A DNA stretch of 64,000 nucleotides, from the NCBI RefSeq assembly GCF_017744395.1, contig NZ_JAGIBI010000001.1, forward strand, positions 1,202,983 to 1,266,982. The letters run 5' to 3'. Positions 1-9,028 of this stretch are shown one piece after another. Position 1 is the stretch's first letter. Every line of letters starts with the position of its first letter. This DNA is from Herbaspirillum sp. Its GTDB lineage: Bacteria; Pseudomonadota; Gammaproteobacteria; Burkholderiales; Burkholderiaceae_D. The notes under the pieces were generated by a model. It saw nothing but the letters and a program-made list of their open reading frames with translations. It had not been told where the DNA came from and searched no databases. The position numbers and the translations under genes were made by a program.

Positions 1-1322
1 AATTGATGCAGCGGGATGGAACGGCGATAGTCGTTGGTATTGCCGGGGTTGCCGGAGCAAACGACGCCTACGCGAATACGCCCCGGCGTACGCGGCGCCA
101 GGGCATCGGCACGCGCCATCCATGCCTGCTTGCGCGCCTCGTCGGCGCGCAGGTAGGAAGCGGCCGACGGGATTTCGCCGTATTGCGTATTACAGACCAA
201 TGGCAGGCTCATCATCGGCAATTGGCAATCCACCTCCGGCAAGCGCTCGCCTATGGCAACCATTTCCAGCGGCGCGGGCGACGGCAGGCTGGCCAGCAAC
301 GGCAGCAGGTTGGCGGGCACTTCGAGCACGACGTGCGCGCCGGCCTCGGCGATCAGCGGCGCATAGCGGACGAACTGGATGATGTCGCCGTAGCCCTGCT
401 CCGCCCAGAGCAGGATGCGCTTGCCGCGCAGCGGCGTGGCGCCGTTCCACGCGGGAATCGCCTCGTGGCGGTAGGGGTCGGCGCTGCGCCCCTCCCAGCG
501 CCATTCGTAGAGCGGGAAGGCCTCCTGGAAACGGCCCAGCACCAGCAGCGACAGCGCCAGGTTCAGCCTGGCTTCGGCGTCGTCCGGCTTGAGCCTGAGC
601 GCGCGCTGGTAGCTGTCGATGGCTTCGTCGTATTGCCGCAGGCGCGCCAGGCTGGTGCCGCGGCTGACGTGGACATCGACGTAATCGGGATCGAGGATGA
701 GGGCCTGGTCGTAATACTTGAGCGCCGTTTCGAAATCGCCCAGCGCGTGTTCGGCCATGCCGGCGTCGTGCCAGTAGACGGCGCGCTGGCCGTCCAGCCG
801 CAGCGCTTGCCGCATGCTGGCGCGCACGGCGCTCCAGTCCTTGCCGCGTTCATGCAGCATGGCCTTGCGGTGCCAGGTGTCGGGCGCATCGGCTTGCAGT
901 TGCAGCGCCTCTTCCAGCAGCGCGATGGCCGCCGCGTCGTTCTTGCCCGAGGGCGCCAGGGCTTGCAGCGCTGCCGCCGCGGCGACGAAGAGTTCCGGCA
1001 TCCGGTGGCCCGCTTCTATCAGCGCCCGGTACAGCAGGAAGGCATCTTCGAAACGGCCCTGCCCGTAGAAGGCCCGGCCCAGCTTGTAGCGGACCGACAA
1101 GGACTCGGGGACGTTGTCCGGCAGCAAGCGCAGCGCGCGCTGCAGCACCAGCGCCGCCTCCTCGAAACGCGCCTGGGCCAGCGCCACGCTGCCCAGCAGG
1201 TGCAGCGCCTGCACATGGTCCGGTTCGACCTCCAGCAGGCCGAACAGCGCCTGTTCGGCAGCGGCGTAGTGTTCTTGCTCGAAGAGCTGGAAGGCTTGTC
1301 TCAGGGTTTCGGTCGGGTTCAT
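1..1322 (-). CDS. TPR-repeat protein with C-terminal glycosyltransferase-like region (partial)
   Basis: The reading frame starts with ATG at 1322 and runs off the left edge without a stop, giving about 440 visible residues. Residues 1 to about 240 are a run of 34-residue tetratricopeptide repeats with the usual small/large residue spacing (for example ALGDFETALKYYDQALILDP). After about residue 250 the pattern changes to RGKRILLWAEQGYGDIIQFVRY and ends at the edge with a RRSIPL segment, as in TPR proteins that carry an O-GlcNAc-transferase/ADP-heptose-transferase-like domain. It lies 55 bases downstream of msrA on the same strand. Its substrate is unknown. The TPR call is firm; glycosyltransferase activity is inferred from the family and cannot be confirmed because the C-terminus is missing. 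Confidence 0.8.
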   Translation of the reverse strand, partial: MNPTETLRQAFQLFEQEHYAAAEQALFGLLEVEPDHVQALHLLGSVALAQARFEEAALVLQRALRLLPDNVPESLSVRYKLGRAFYGQGRFEDAFLLYRALIEAGHRMPELFVAAAAALQALAPSGKNDAAAIALLEEALQLQADAPDTWHRKAMLHERGKDWSAVRASMRQALRLDGQRAVYWHDAGMAEHALGDFETALKYYDQALILDPDYVDVHVSRGTSLARLRQYDEAIDSYQRALRLKPDDAEARLNLALSLLVLGRFQEAFPLYEWRWEGRSADPYRHEAIPAWNGATPLRGKRILLWAEQGYGDIIQFVRYAPLIAEAGAHVVLEVPANLLPLLASLPSPAPLEMVAIGERLPEVDCQLPMMSLPLVCNTQYGEIPSAASYLRADEARKQAWMARADALAPRTPGRIRVGVVCSGNPGNTNDYRRSIPLHQ

Positions 1323-1377
1323 GGCGGGACGGACGATACGGAGCGCCGTATTGTCTCATCCCCGCGCATGGACGGCA

Positions 1378-2070
1378 TCAGCGCTTCAGCACCAGGACCG
1401 GATCGGCACGATAGATGGCCGGATACATCTTTTGCAGGTTGGCGATCTTGGGCAGGTCGTTGTAGGCGATATACGGCTGGTTGGGATGCAGGGTGGCGTA
1501 GTCCTGGTGATAGTCCTCGGCCGGGTAGAAGCCCTGCAGCGGCGCCACCTGGGTCACGATGCGCGAGGAGAACACCTTGGCGGCGTCGATCTGGGCAATA
1601 TAAGCCTCGGCCGCCTGCTTCTGCTGCTCGCCGGCGGTGAAGATGGCCGAACGGTACTGCGTGCCATGGTCAGGCCCCTGGCGGTTCAGTTGGGTCGGGT
1701 CGTGCGCCACCGAAAAATAGATCTGCAGGATCTGGCCGAAGGAAATCTTGCGCGGGTCGTAGGTGACCTGCACCGCTTCCGCATGGCCGGTGCTGCCGCT
1801 GCTGACCATCTCGTAGGTCGCCGCTTCCCGCTTGCCGCCGGCGTAGCCGGACACCGCCCGCAACACACCCTGGGTATGCTGGAACACACCCTGCACACCC
1901 CAGAAGCAGCCTCCGGCCAGCACCACGGTCTCGCTCGGCGCGGTCGAGACGAGCTGCGCCTTGCCGGCCGCGGCAGGCACCGCGACGGCGGGTTCGGCGG
2001 CATTGGCGCATATTGTGCCGGCCAGCGCCAGGCACAGCGCGGCAACGGCGGCGGGTTTCAGGATGGACAT
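1378..2070 (-). CDS. msrA: Peptide-methionine (S)-S-oxide reductase MsrA, exported form
   Basis: MsrA reduces methionine-S-sulfoxide in proteins. The catalytic motif GGCFWG is present with the nucleophilic Cys at residue 55, followed by the family motif GHAEAVQVTYDP and the ending segment YPAEDYHQDY. The protein is 230 residues with an N-terminal hydrophobic leader ending ANA-AE near residue 24, so it is probably secreted to the periplasm, unlike the cytosolic E. coli enzyme. The start has a GGAG ribosome-binding site. It is the third gene of an msrP-msrQ-msrA series on the minus strand, with 52 bases to msrQ, which fits a joint role in repairing oxidised envelope proteins. Confidence 0.95.
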   Translation of the reverse strand: MSILKPAAVAALCLALAGTICANAAEPAVAVPAAAGKAQLVSTAPSETVVLAGGCFWGVQGVFQHTQGVLRAVSGYAGGKREAATYEMVSSGSTGHAEAVQVTYDPRKISFGQILQIYFSVAHDPTQLNRQGPDHGTQYRSAIFTAGEQQKQAAEAYIAQIDAAKVFSSRIVTQVAPLQGFYPAEDYHQDYATLHPNQPYIAYNDLPKIANLQKMYPAIYRADPVLVLKR

Positions 2071-2122
2071 GGTTTTCTCCGGAACGGAAATCAGGATGGC
2101 GTCAAATCAAAGCGGGTTACCG

Positions 2123-2794
2123 TCAGGGGCGCGTCGCCGGCAACGTCCCCGATGGCGCAGGGGCCTTCTCTTTCTTCGCCTGGCGCCACAGCAGGCGCAG
2201 CGCCAGCATCACGCCGACCAGCACCGCGAACAGCAGCGGCTGGGCGATCAGGTTCTTGCCGGCCTTGTCCCACCAGTAATGCAGCACGCCCAGCGGCACA
2301 ATCAGGTAGATCAAGCGGTGCAGCGCCTGCCAGCGCTTGCCGCCCAGGCGGCGCACCATGCCGTTGGTGCTGGTCGCGGCCAGCGGGATGGTCAGCAGCA
2401 GCGCGCTCGCGCCTACCGTGATGAAGGGCCGCTTGACGATGTCCTTCCAGATTTCGCCGAGGTCGAAGAAATGGTCGAACCAGATGAAGGTGGTGAAGTG
2501 CAGGCTCAGGTAGAAAAACGCCATCAGCCCCAGCATGCGGCGCATTTTCAACAGCCAGTTCATGCCTGTGATCTTGCGCAGCGGCGTCACCGCCAGGGTG
2601 ATGCAGAACAGGTAGAGCGTCCAGTCGCCGGTGCTGTGGGTGATAAATTCCAGCGGGTTGGCGCCCAGCCCGCCGGAAAATCCCAACGCCACCAGCCGCG
2701 CCAGCGGCACGCAGGCCAGCGCCAGGAACACCCACCACAACACCTTGACGGTACGCGGCGCGAGATTGCGGAGGATGGCGGGAGCGAGTTGCAT
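2123..2794 (-). CDS. msrQ: MsrQ, haem-binding membrane subunit of the periplasmic Met-sulfoxide reductase
   Basis: MsrQ (YedZ) is a six-helix haem b membrane protein that passes quinone-pool electrons to periplasmic MsrP. The 223-residue product has about six hydrophobic helices and the conserved blocks GDWTLYLFCITLAVTPLRK, LGLMAFFYLSLHF and RWQALHRLIYL, whose His residues are haem ligands in the family. The start at 2794 was chosen because homology begins at MQLAPAILRN; the frame is open upstream but enters the inverted-repeat element and codes for arginine-rich nonsense. The ribosome-binding site is weak (GGAAA) and lies just outside the element that separates this gene from msrP. Confidence 0.93.
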   Translation of the reverse strand: MQLAPAILRNLAPRTVKVLWWVFLALACVPLARLVALGFSGGLGANPLEFITHSTGDWTLYLFCITLAVTPLRKITGMNWLLKMRRMLGLMAFFYLSLHFTTFIWFDHFFDLGEIWKDIVKRPFITVGASALLLTIPLAATSTNGMVRRLGGKRWQALHRLIYLIVPLGVLHYWWDKAGKNLIAQPLLFAVLVGVMLALRLLWRQAKKEKAPAPSGTLPATRP

Positions 2795-2810
2795 GAAGGT
2801 GTTTCCGTTC

Positions 2811-3047
2811 AACCTAGATCCGGCAGTTGAATGCGTTCGCCGGTGCCGTGATCGTCGTGCCAGGCAAGGCGCGACGACGCGGCGCACTGCTGTGCGCAAG
2901 GAGGAGCAACGCCGCATGGTGCGTCGAGCGCGGTGCCGGCGAATGCATAGCGCTCTCACCAGCAAGGACAACGGTATTGATACGGCCAATGTGTGTGTTC
3001 ACTCGGCTCTCCAGGAATAGCAAGCGGTCAACTGCCGGATCTAGGTT
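2811..3047. mobile_element. 237-base MITE-like element with perfect 20-base terminal inverted repeats
   Basis: The left end AACCTAGATCCGGCAGTTGA (2811-2830) is the exact reverse complement of the right end at 3028-3047. A second, imperfect inverted pair lies inside (2831-2848 against 2931-2948, 15 of 18 matching). There is no convincing gene between the ends. The right end touches the stop codon of msrP and the left end stops 17 bases before the msrQ start, so the element fills almost the whole msrP-msrQ gap, a junction that is normally short. The size and long perfect ends suggest a non-autonomous transposable element mobilised in trans. No clear target duplication is visible, so the exact borders are uncertain and an ordinary palindromic repeat is possible. 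Confidence 0.6.
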
Positions 3048-4015
3048 TAAAAGTACTTGCGCAGGTCCATGCCAGAGTACAGGCCGGCCACGTCGTTGTA
3101 GCCGTTGAACATCAGCGTCTTGCGCTTGGGCGCGAAGAAGCCGTCCTCGCCGATGCGGCGCTCGCTGGCCTGCGACCAGCGCGGGTGGTCGACGTTGGGA
3201 TTGACGTTGGAATAGAAGCCGTACTCCTGCGGCGCGTACAGGTTCCACGCGGTCTTCGGCTCGTCCTTGACGAAGCGGATCTTGACGATGGACTTGGCCG
3301 ACTTGAAACCGTACTTCCACGGCACGACGATGCGCACCGGCGCGCCGTTCTGGTTGGGCAGCACCTCGCCGTACATGCCGAAGGCCAGCAGCGCCAGCGG
3401 ATGGTTGGCCTCGTCCATGCGCAAGCCTTCGCGGTAGGGCCAGTTGAGGATGGGGTCGGAGATGCCGGGCATCTGCTTCTTGTCGGCCAGGGTGACGAAT
3501 TCGACGTACTTGGCGTTGCCGGTCGGCTCGGCCTTCCTGATCAGCGCCGACAGCGAATAGCCGATCCACGGGATCACCATCGACCAGCCCTCGACGCAGC
3601 GCAGGCGGTAGACCCGCTCTTCCAGCGGCGCCAGTTTCATCAGCGCGTCCAGGTCCAGCGTGAAGGGTTTCTTGACCTCGCCTTCGATATCCACCGTCCA
3701 CGGGCTGGTCTTCAGGGTGCCGGCGTGCTTGGCCGGATCGGCCTTGTCGGTGCCGAATTCGTAGAAGTTGTTGTAGGTGGTGGCGTCCTTGTAGGCGGTC
3801 TGCTTGTCCATCACCGCATAGGCGTTATTGAGCTTGGCCGGCAGCTTCCTGCCCTGCTGCGCGAAGGCTTCCGGCAACGCGCCCCAGCCGCCGGCCAGCG
3901 CCGCGCCGGCCGCCACCTTGGCCATGAAATTGCGGCGCGACAGGTAAATCTCCCTGGGAGTGATTTCCGAGGAGGTTGGTATCTCGATCTGGTCGGGGCG
4001 GATCTTGATCAGCAT
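3047..4015 (-). CDS. msrP: MsrP, molybdopterin catalytic subunit of periplasmic Met-sulfoxide reductase
   Basis: MsrP (YedY) reduces both stereoisomers of protein methionine sulfoxide in the periplasm with a molybdopterin cofactor, taking electrons from MsrQ. The 322-residue protein has a twin-arginine signal ([13 protein letters not shown], residues 26-38) and the cofactor-ligating Cys in [15 protein letters not shown] (Cys140), with the family segments GGNAPVRI-like ([17 protein letters not shown]) and HPRWSQA. It is the first gene of the msr series and is divergent from a two-component system, with a CusR-type box 103 bases upstream of its start. The stop codon TAA overlaps the last base of the inserted repeat element. 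Confidence 0.96.
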   Translation of the reverse strand: MLIKIRPDQIEIPTSSEITPREIYLSRRNFMAKVAAGAALAGGWGALPEAFAQQGRKLPAKLNNAYAVMDKQTAYKDATTYNNFYEFGTDKADPAKHAGTLKTSPWTVDIEGEVKKPFTLDLDALMKLAPLEERVYRLRCVEGWSMVIPWIGYSLSALIRKAEPTGNAKYVEFVTLADKKQMPGISDPILNWPYREGLRMDEANHPLALLAFGMYGEVLPNQNGAPVRIVVPWKYGFKSAKSIVKIRFVKDEPKTAWNLYAPQEYGFYSNVNPNVDHPRWSQASERRIGEDGFFAPKRKTLMFNGYNDVAGLYSGMDLRKYF

Positions 4016-4117
4016 GATGCTCTCGCTAATGTGGGTTGGTTTCGGGCAATGGCCTTGCGGCTCTTTTCTCGTACAGCCATGCTAAGCGCGGCGCGGTGAC
4101 ATCCGGGTGGCAATTCG

Positions 4118-4133
4118 ATGACAATTTTGTCAT
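4118..4133. promoter_or_regulatory. CusR/HprR-type operator between msrP and the two-component system
   Basis: The sequence ATGACAATTTTGTCAT is an inverted repeat of two 7-base arms (ATGACAA / TTGTCAT) separated by TT. It agrees with the core of the known E. coli CusR box (ATGACAA-NN-TTGTCAT). It lies in the 181-base divergent gap, 103 bases from the msrP start and 64 bases from the regulator start, so it could control both directions. Binding by the adjacent regulator is inferred. Confidence 0.75.
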
Positions 4134-4196
4134 GAAGAAAACGCCCGCGGTTGCTAGAATTTGCGGCATTTCCCCGTATTCGACAAGTCCTCCAGC

Positions 4197-4868
4197 ATGG
4201 CCATCCTCGTAATCGAAGACGATCCCAAAACCGGCGACTACCTCAGGAAGGGCCTGCGCGAGTCCGGCTACGCGGTCGACCTCGCCCGCAACGGCGCCGA
4301 CGGCCTGCACATGGCGCTGGAACAGGATTACGACCTGGTGGTGCTGGACGTGATGCTGCCCGGCATCGACGGCTGGCAGGTCATGTCCGCGCTGCGCGCC
4401 AAGCGCGACCTGCCGGTGCTGTTCCTGACCGCCCGCGACCATGTCGACGACCGCATCCGCGGCCTGCAGCTGGGCGCCGACGATTACCTGGTCAAACCCT
4501 TTTCCTTCACCGAACTGGTGCTGCGCATCCGCACCCTGCTGCGGCGCGGCGTGGTGCGCGAAACCGAGGTTGTCGAGATCGCCGACCTGCAGCTGGATCA
4601 CGTGCGCCACAAGGTCACGCGCCAGGGCGTCAACATCGCGCTGACCAACAAGGAGTTCATGCTGCTGCACCTGCTGGTCAAGCGCCGCGACGAAGCGCTG
4701 TCGCGCAGCGTGATCGCCTCGCAGATCTGGGACATGAATTTCGACAGCGACACCAACGTGGTCGACGTCGCCATCAAGCGCCTGCGCGCCAAGATCGACG
4801 CTCCGTTCGAGAAGAAACTGATCCACACCGTGCGCAGCGTGGGCTACATGTTCTCGGAAAACCCATGA
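4197..4868 (+). CDS. OmpR-family response regulator (CusR/HprR-like)
   Basis: A 223-residue two-domain response regulator: a receiver domain with acidic pocket Asp8-Asp9, phosphoacceptor Asp51 in VVLDVMLPG and Lys in the DDYLVKPFS motif, then an OmpR/PhoB winged helix ending VRSVGYMF. The sequence [20 protein letters not shown] is typical of the heavy-metal regulator group (CusR, CopR, IrlR, HprR). The start at 4197 is preferred because homology begins there. It overlaps the sensor kinase gene by ATGA. Divergence from msrPQ resembles E. coli, where HprRS (YedVW) next to msrPQ responds to hypochlorous acid; the signal here, HOCl or copper, cannot be told from the sequence. Confidence 0.93.
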   Translation: MAILVIEDDPKTGDYLRKGLRESGYAVDLARNGADGLHMALEQDYDLVVLDVMLPGIDGWQVMSALRAKRDLPVLFLTARDHVDDRIRGLQLGADDYLVKPFSFTELVLRIRTLLRRGVVRETEVVEIADLQLDHVRHKVTRQGVNIALTNKEFMLLHLLVKRRDEALSRSVIASQIWDMNFDSDTNVVDVAIKRLRAKIDAPFEKKLIHTVRSVGYMFSENP

Positions 4869-6298
4869 ACGGCGCATCCATCAGCGCACGCGGCTGGACG
4901 CTGACGCTGCGCGTATCGGCCCTGTTCGCGCTGATCGCCTGCCTGGTGGTGGCCGGGCTCGGCTGGTACCTGTACGGCTCGGCGCGCGAAGCGCTGGAGC
5001 TGCGCGCCGACCAGGCGCTGATCGGCCGCGTCGAGCATTTCCGCAACCTGATGCACGACCTCTACAACGTCGAGCAGATGGAACAGCGCCCCGCCCTGTT
5101 CGAAAGCATGATGGGCAACGAGCAGGATGTGCGCATCTTCCGCCGCCGCGGCGAGCCGCCCTTCATCCAGAGCAACCCCGATCATCTGACGCCGCCGGCG
5201 ATGAAGCCGGCGCCGGTGGGCACGCCGCTGACGACGGCCGACCTGGTGAGCGCCGTGCGCGCCGATGGCGTGCATATCCGCTGGGTCTCGGCGCTGGCCG
5301 AGGTCGGGCGCGGACAAGGCCAGACAGACACGGTCGAGATCGCCGCCGCCTACGTCATGGTGCAGGAAGCCGCCATGCTGCGCAGCTACCGCTGGCGCAT
5401 CGCCGGCGCCGCCGCCGCCGCGGTGCTGCTGACCGCCCTGCTCGGTTTCCTGCTGCTGCACCGCGGCCTGCGCCCGCTGCTGGAGATGAGCCGGCGCGCC
5501 GAACAGATCACGCCCGACCATCTGTCGATGCGGCTGGAACAGGACGGCATGCCGCAAGAACTGCGGCGCGTGGCGCTCTCCTTCAATGCCATGCTGGACC
5601 GGCTGGAAGCCGGCTACGAACACCTGTCGCAATTCTCCGGCGACCTGGCGCACGAGATCCGCACCCCGATCAACGTACTGATGGGCCAGAGCCAGGTGGC
5701 GCTGGGCCAGCGCCGCGCGCCGGAAGAGTACGAGCAGTTGCTGGAATCGAACCTGGAGGAATTGCAGCGCCTCTCCCGCATCGTCGAGAACATCATGTTC
5801 CTGGCGCAGGCCGACCATGCCACGCTGGCGGTCGACTGCGCCGCGCTGGACCTGCGGGAGGAACTGGGCAAGATCGCCGACTACTTCGAAGGCATCGCCG
5901 ACGAACGCGGCATGCGCTTCGAACTGGATGCGCAAGGCGTATGCCATGCCAACCTGGTCATGTGGCGGCGCGCGGTCAGCAACCTGGCGATCAACGCGGT
6001 GCGCTACGGCGAGGCGAACAGCACGGTGCGCATCGTCGCGCATGGCGATGACAATCATGGCAGCCGCATTGTCGTCGAAAACCGCAGTACCGAAACCACG
6101 CCGCACACGATGGCGCGCATGTTCGACCGCTTCTACCGCGGTGACTGCTCGCGCAGCGCCTATACCGAATCCAACGGGCTGGGGCTGGCGATCGTCAAGG
6201 CCATCATGGCGCTGCACCGGGGGACGGCGACAGTGGAATGCCCGCAGCCGGGATGGATACGCTTTACGCTGACGTTCCCCGGCATATCCCGCCCGTAA
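4865..6298 (+). CDS. Sensor histidine kinase (heavy-metal/HprS-like)
   Basis: A 477-residue membrane sensor kinase and partner of the overlapping regulator. It has a first membrane helix at about residues 14-36, a periplasmic sensor of about 140 residues, a second helix ([16 protein letters not shown]), a HAMP linker, an H-box ([18 protein letters not shown]) and an ATPase domain with N-box ([13 protein letters not shown]), F-box (FDRFYRGD) and G2 box ([11 protein letters not shown]). The start ATG at 4865 overlaps the regulator stop, which implies translational coupling. No cysteine or metal-binding cluster stands out in the periplasmic region, so an oxidant signal read through methionines is as plausible as a metal. 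Confidence 0.92.
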   Translation: MNGASISARGWTLTLRVSALFALIACLVVAGLGWYLYGSAREALELRADQALIGRVEHFRNLMHDLYNVEQMEQRPALFESMMGNEQDVRIFRRRGEPPFIQSNPDHLTPPAMKPAPVGTPLTTADLVSAVRADGVHIRWVSALAEVGRGQGQTDTVEIAAAYVMVQEAAMLRSYRWRIAGAAAAAVLLTALLGFLLLHRGLRPLLEMSRRAEQITPDHLSMRLEQDGMPQELRRVALSFNAMLDRLEAGYEHLSQFSGDLAHEIRTPINVLMGQSQVALGQRRAPEEYEQLLESNLEELQRLSRIVENIMFLAQADHATLAVDCAALDLREELGKIADYFEGIADERGMRFELDAQGVCHANLVMWRRAVSNLAINAVRYGEANSTVRIVAHGDDNHGSRIVVENRSTETTPHTMARMFDRFYRGDCSRSAYTESNGLGLAIVKAIMALHRGTATVECPQPGWIRFTLTFPGISRP

Positions 6299-6441
6299 GC
6301 TGTAGCAGCGCCACATCGAACTCTTGCGCAGGGGTGCCTCGCCTGAGTGCACGCCCACCGGCAGTCATTTCCAAATTGCATAACTGTTATCAGAAAAATC
6401 ATGGCGCAGCGGCCTTGATGCAAAGCAACAAATGTTTTAAA

Positions 6442-6459
6442 TTTCAGTAATTACTGAAA
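6442..6459. promoter_or_regulatory. Perfect 18-base palindrome upstream of the GbsR-type regulator
   Basis: TTTCAGTAATTACTGAAA is self-complementary over all 18 bases and ends 37 bases before the regulator start, inside an AT-rich stretch (6430-6490) that contrasts with the surrounding GC-rich DNA. Position and symmetry suggest an operator for the dimeric MarR/GbsR regulator encoded next to it, covering its own promoter and probably the cyd genes behind it. Confidence 0.6.
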
Positions 6460-6496
6460 ATTCAAAATATCCAAAATAGTCAAAACGGGCCAAATC

Positions 6497-7087
6497 ATGG
6501 AAACCAATACCCTCACTCCGCTGATGCAGCGCTTCATCCTGCACTTCGGCGAGATGGGCAGCCGCTGGGGCATCAACCGCACGGTCGGCCAGATCTATGC
6601 GCTGCTCTATGTCAGCGGGCGCGCGCTCAACGCCGACGAGATCGCCGACTACCTCGGTTTTTCGCGCTCCAACGTCAGCATGGGCTTGAAGGAATTGCAA
6701 TCCTGGCGCCTGGTGAAGCTGCTGCACCGCCCCAACGACCGCCGCGAATATTTCGAACCGCCCGGCGATATCTGGGACATCTTCAAGGCGCTGCTGGAAG
6801 AACGCCGCCGCCGCGAGATCGAACCTACCCTTTCGATGCTGCGCGACGCGCTGCTGGAACATCCGACCAATGCCAGCGACAAGCAAGCGCAAAAACGCAT
6901 GCGCGAGATGTATGATCTGATCGAACTGTCCAGCTCCTGGTTCGACGACGTGCAGCGCCTGCAGCCCGAAACCCTGGTCTCGCTGATGAAGATGGGTGCC
7001 AAGGTCAAGAAACTGCTGGACGTGCGCGACAAGTTCCGCTTCAGTGGCAAGGACGCGGAAAAAACCGACAAGATCAACGGGGAATAG
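6497..7087 (+). CDS. GbsR/MarR-family transcriptional regulator
   Basis: A 196-residue winged-helix regulator of the GbsR branch of MarR proteins. The helix-turn-helix is visible as LNADEIADYLGFSRSNVSMG followed by LKELQSWRLVK and the wing segment RPNDRREYFEPPGD. The C-terminal part (about 100-196) is helical and probably dimerises. It stands directly before cydP with 2 bases between the genes, so it is likely co-transcribed with the cytochrome bd genes and regulates them. The effector is not evident. Confidence 0.85.
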   Translation: METNTLTPLMQRFILHFGEMGSRWGINRTVGQIYALLYVSGRALNADEIADYLGFSRSNVSMGLKELQSWRLVKLLHRPNDRREYFEPPGDIWDIFKALLEERRRREIEPTLSMLRDALLEHPTNASDKQAQKRMREMYDLIELSSSWFDDVQRLQPETLVSLMKMGAKVKKLLDVRDKFRFSGKDAEKTDKINGE

Positions 7088-7089
7088 CC

Positions 7090-7383
7090 ATGCGCCGATC
7101 CACCGCTTCCGCGCCTTCCGCTTCCAAACGGCAGCGCCTGCATCTCCCACGTATCCCACGCCTGACCCGGTTGCCGCTGGGCGTGGAAATCACGCTGCTG
7201 CTGGTGGTCAAGATCGCGCTGATCGTCCTGCTGGCCAAGACCTTCTTCGCCCATCCCGAAGCCAAGCACATGCGCATGCCCACCGCCAGCGTCGAGGCGC
7301 GCATGCTGGCGCCTGCCCAGATTCCCGCATCCCTTCCAGCAATCTCCACTCCCTCCGAGGTAACACATGGTTCCGATCGATGA
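7090..7383 (+). CDS. cydP: CydP-type small membrane subunit associated with cytochrome bd oxidase
   Basis: A 97-residue protein with a basic N-terminus, one membrane helix (about residues 33-51, [21 protein letters not shown]) and a Pro/Ala-rich C-terminal tail. It matches what is known as the putative small subunit CydP found upstream of cydAB in proteobacteria. The end of the gene overlaps the start of cydA by 17 bases in another frame. A role as accessory subunit or assembly factor rests on position and family, not on a motif. Confidence 0.75.
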   Translation: MRRSTASAPSASKRQRLHLPRIPRLTRLPLGVEITLLLVVKIALIVLLAKTFFAHPEAKHMRMPTASVEARMLAPAQIPASLPAISTPSEVTHGSDR

Positions 7384-8995
7384 AGTCGTTTCGCTGTCGC
7401 GGCTGCAATTCGCCGTGACGGCGCTGTATCACTTTCTGTTCGTCCCGCTGACGCTGGGCCTGTCCTGGATCCTGGTGATCATGGAGTCGGTCTACGTGAT
7501 GACCGGCAGCCCCATCTACAAGGACATGACCCGCTTCTGGGGCAAGCTGTTCGGCATCAACTTCGCCATGGGCGTGGCCACCGGCATCACGCTGGAATTC
7601 CAGTTCGGCACCAACTGGTCGTACTACTCGCACTACGTAGGCGACATCTTCGGCACGCCGCTGGCGATCGAAGGCCTGGCCGCGTTCTTCCTGGAGTCGA
7701 CCTTCGTCGGCCTGTTCTTCTTCGGCTGGGACAAGCTCTCGCGCAAGCAGCACTTGCTGGTGACCTTCCTGGTGGCGCTGGGGTCGAGCCTGTCGGCGCT
7801 GTGGATCCTGATCGCCAACGGCTGGATGAACAACCCGGTCGGCGCCGAGTTCAACTACGAGACCATGCGCATGGAACTGGTCAGCATGACCGATGTGATC
7901 TTCAATCCGGTGGCGCAGGTCAAGTTCGTGCATACGGTCGCGGCCGGCTACGTGACGGCGTCGATGTTCGTGCTGGGCGTGTCGGCCTGGTACCTGCTCA
8001 AGGCGCGCGACACCGCGTTCGCGCTGCGCTCCTTCGCGGTGGCGGCCGGTTTCGGCCTGGCCGCGACGCTGTCGGTGATCGTGCTGGGCGACGAGTCCGG
8101 CTACACCGCCGGCGAAGTCAACAAGGTCAAGCTGGCCGCCATCGAAGCGGAATGGGATACCCATCCCGCGCCGGCCGGCCTGACCTTGTTCGGCCTGCCC
8201 AACGACCGCGAACAGCGCACCGACTACGCGGTGAAGATCCCCTACGTGCTGGGCCTGATCGCCACCCGCTCGGTCGACCAGCCGGTGGCCGGCATCAAGG
8301 ACCTGAAGAAGGAACACGAGGTGCGCATCCGCAACGGCATGCTGGCCTACGCGGCGCTGACGCGCCTGAAGTCCGGCGACAAGTCGGATGCCGCGCGCGC
8401 CGCCTTCGATGCGCACAAGCATGACCTCGGCTACGGCCTGCTGCTGAAGAAGTACACCGCCAACGTGGTCGACGCCACGCCGGAGCAGATCGCCCTGGCC
8501 GTGGACGACACCATCCCCAAGGTGGCGCCGCTGTTCTGGTCGTTCCGCGGCATGGTGGCGATCGGCTTCCTGATGCTGTTCATCTTCTCGGCCTCGGCCT
8601 GGTTCCTGGCCAAGAAGCAACTGGCGCCGCAGCGCTGGCTGCTGCGGCTGGCCGTATTCTCCATCCCGCTGCCCTGGATCGCCGCCGAACTGGGCTGGAT
8701 CGTGGCCGAATACGGCCGCCAGCCGTGGACCATCGCCGGCATCCTGCCCACGCACCTGTCGGCCTCCTCGCTGCAACCCAGCAGCCTGTATTTCAGCCTG
8801 GCGGGCTTCATCCTGTTCTACACCTTCCTGCTGGTGGTGGAGATGGCGCTGATGATCAAGTACGCGCGGCTGGGACCGAGCAGCCTGCATACCGGCAAGT
8901 ACTACTGGGAAACCAAGGGCAGCAACGATGACGATGGCGACGCCGTGCTGCCGCCGCCGCTCAACCCCAATGCCAATTCCGGCAGCGCCGCCTGA
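7367..8995 (+). CDS. cydA: Cytochrome bd ubiquinol oxidase subunit I
   Basis: CydA carries haems b558, b595 and d and the quinol site of the high-affinity terminal oxidase in the inner membrane. The 542-residue protein matches the family along its length: [21 protein letters not shown] at the N-terminus, the ESGY start of the Q-loop, a long Q-loop (about residues 245-390) of the E. coli bd-I type, and the conserved GRQPWTI segment. The start has a GAGG ribosome-binding site and overlaps cydP. The gene order is cydP-cydA-cydB-cydX. Expression is expected under low oxygen, probably through the upstream GbsR-type regulator. Confidence 0.98.
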   Translation: MVPIDEVVSLSRLQFAVTALYHFLFVPLTLGLSWILVIMESVYVMTGSPIYKDMTRFWGKLFGINFAMGVATGITLEFQFGTNWSYYSHYVGDIFGTPLAIEGLAAFFLESTFVGLFFFGWDKLSRKQHLLVTFLVALGSSLSALWILIANGWMNNPVGAEFNYETMRMELVSMTDVIFNPVAQVKFVHTVAAGYVTASMFVLGVSAWYLLKARDTAFALRSFAVAAGFGLAATLSVIVLGDESGYTAGEVNKVKLAAIEAEWDTHPAPAGLTLFGLPNDREQRTDYAVKIPYVLGLIATRSVDQPVAGIKDLKKEHEVRIRNGMLAYAALTRLKSGDKSDAARAAFDAHKHDLGYGLLLKKYTANVVDATPEQIALAVDDTIPKVAPLFWSFRGMVAIGFLMLFIFSASAWFLAKKQLAPQRWLLRLAVFSIPLPWIAAELGWIVAEYGRQPWTIAGILPTHLSASSLQPSSLYFSLAGFILFYTFLLVVEMALMIKYARLGPSSLHTGKYYWETKGSNDDDGDAVLPPPLNPNANSGSAA

Positions 8996-9028
8996 TGCGC
9001 CCTCCGATCGAGAAATGAGGAAAACAAG

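Noticed and set aside
3..1640. A 545-residue plus-strand open frame opposite the TPR gene and msrA
   Set aside because: It mirrors the TPR repeats in antisense and continues across the msrA end; the minus-strand frame shows real TPR motifs.
2827..3108. Short open frames within the inverted-repeat element between msrP and msrQ
   Set aside because: They are Arg/Ala-rich, cross the element borders into msrP antisense and differ between the two arms, so a transposase or toxin gene is not supported.
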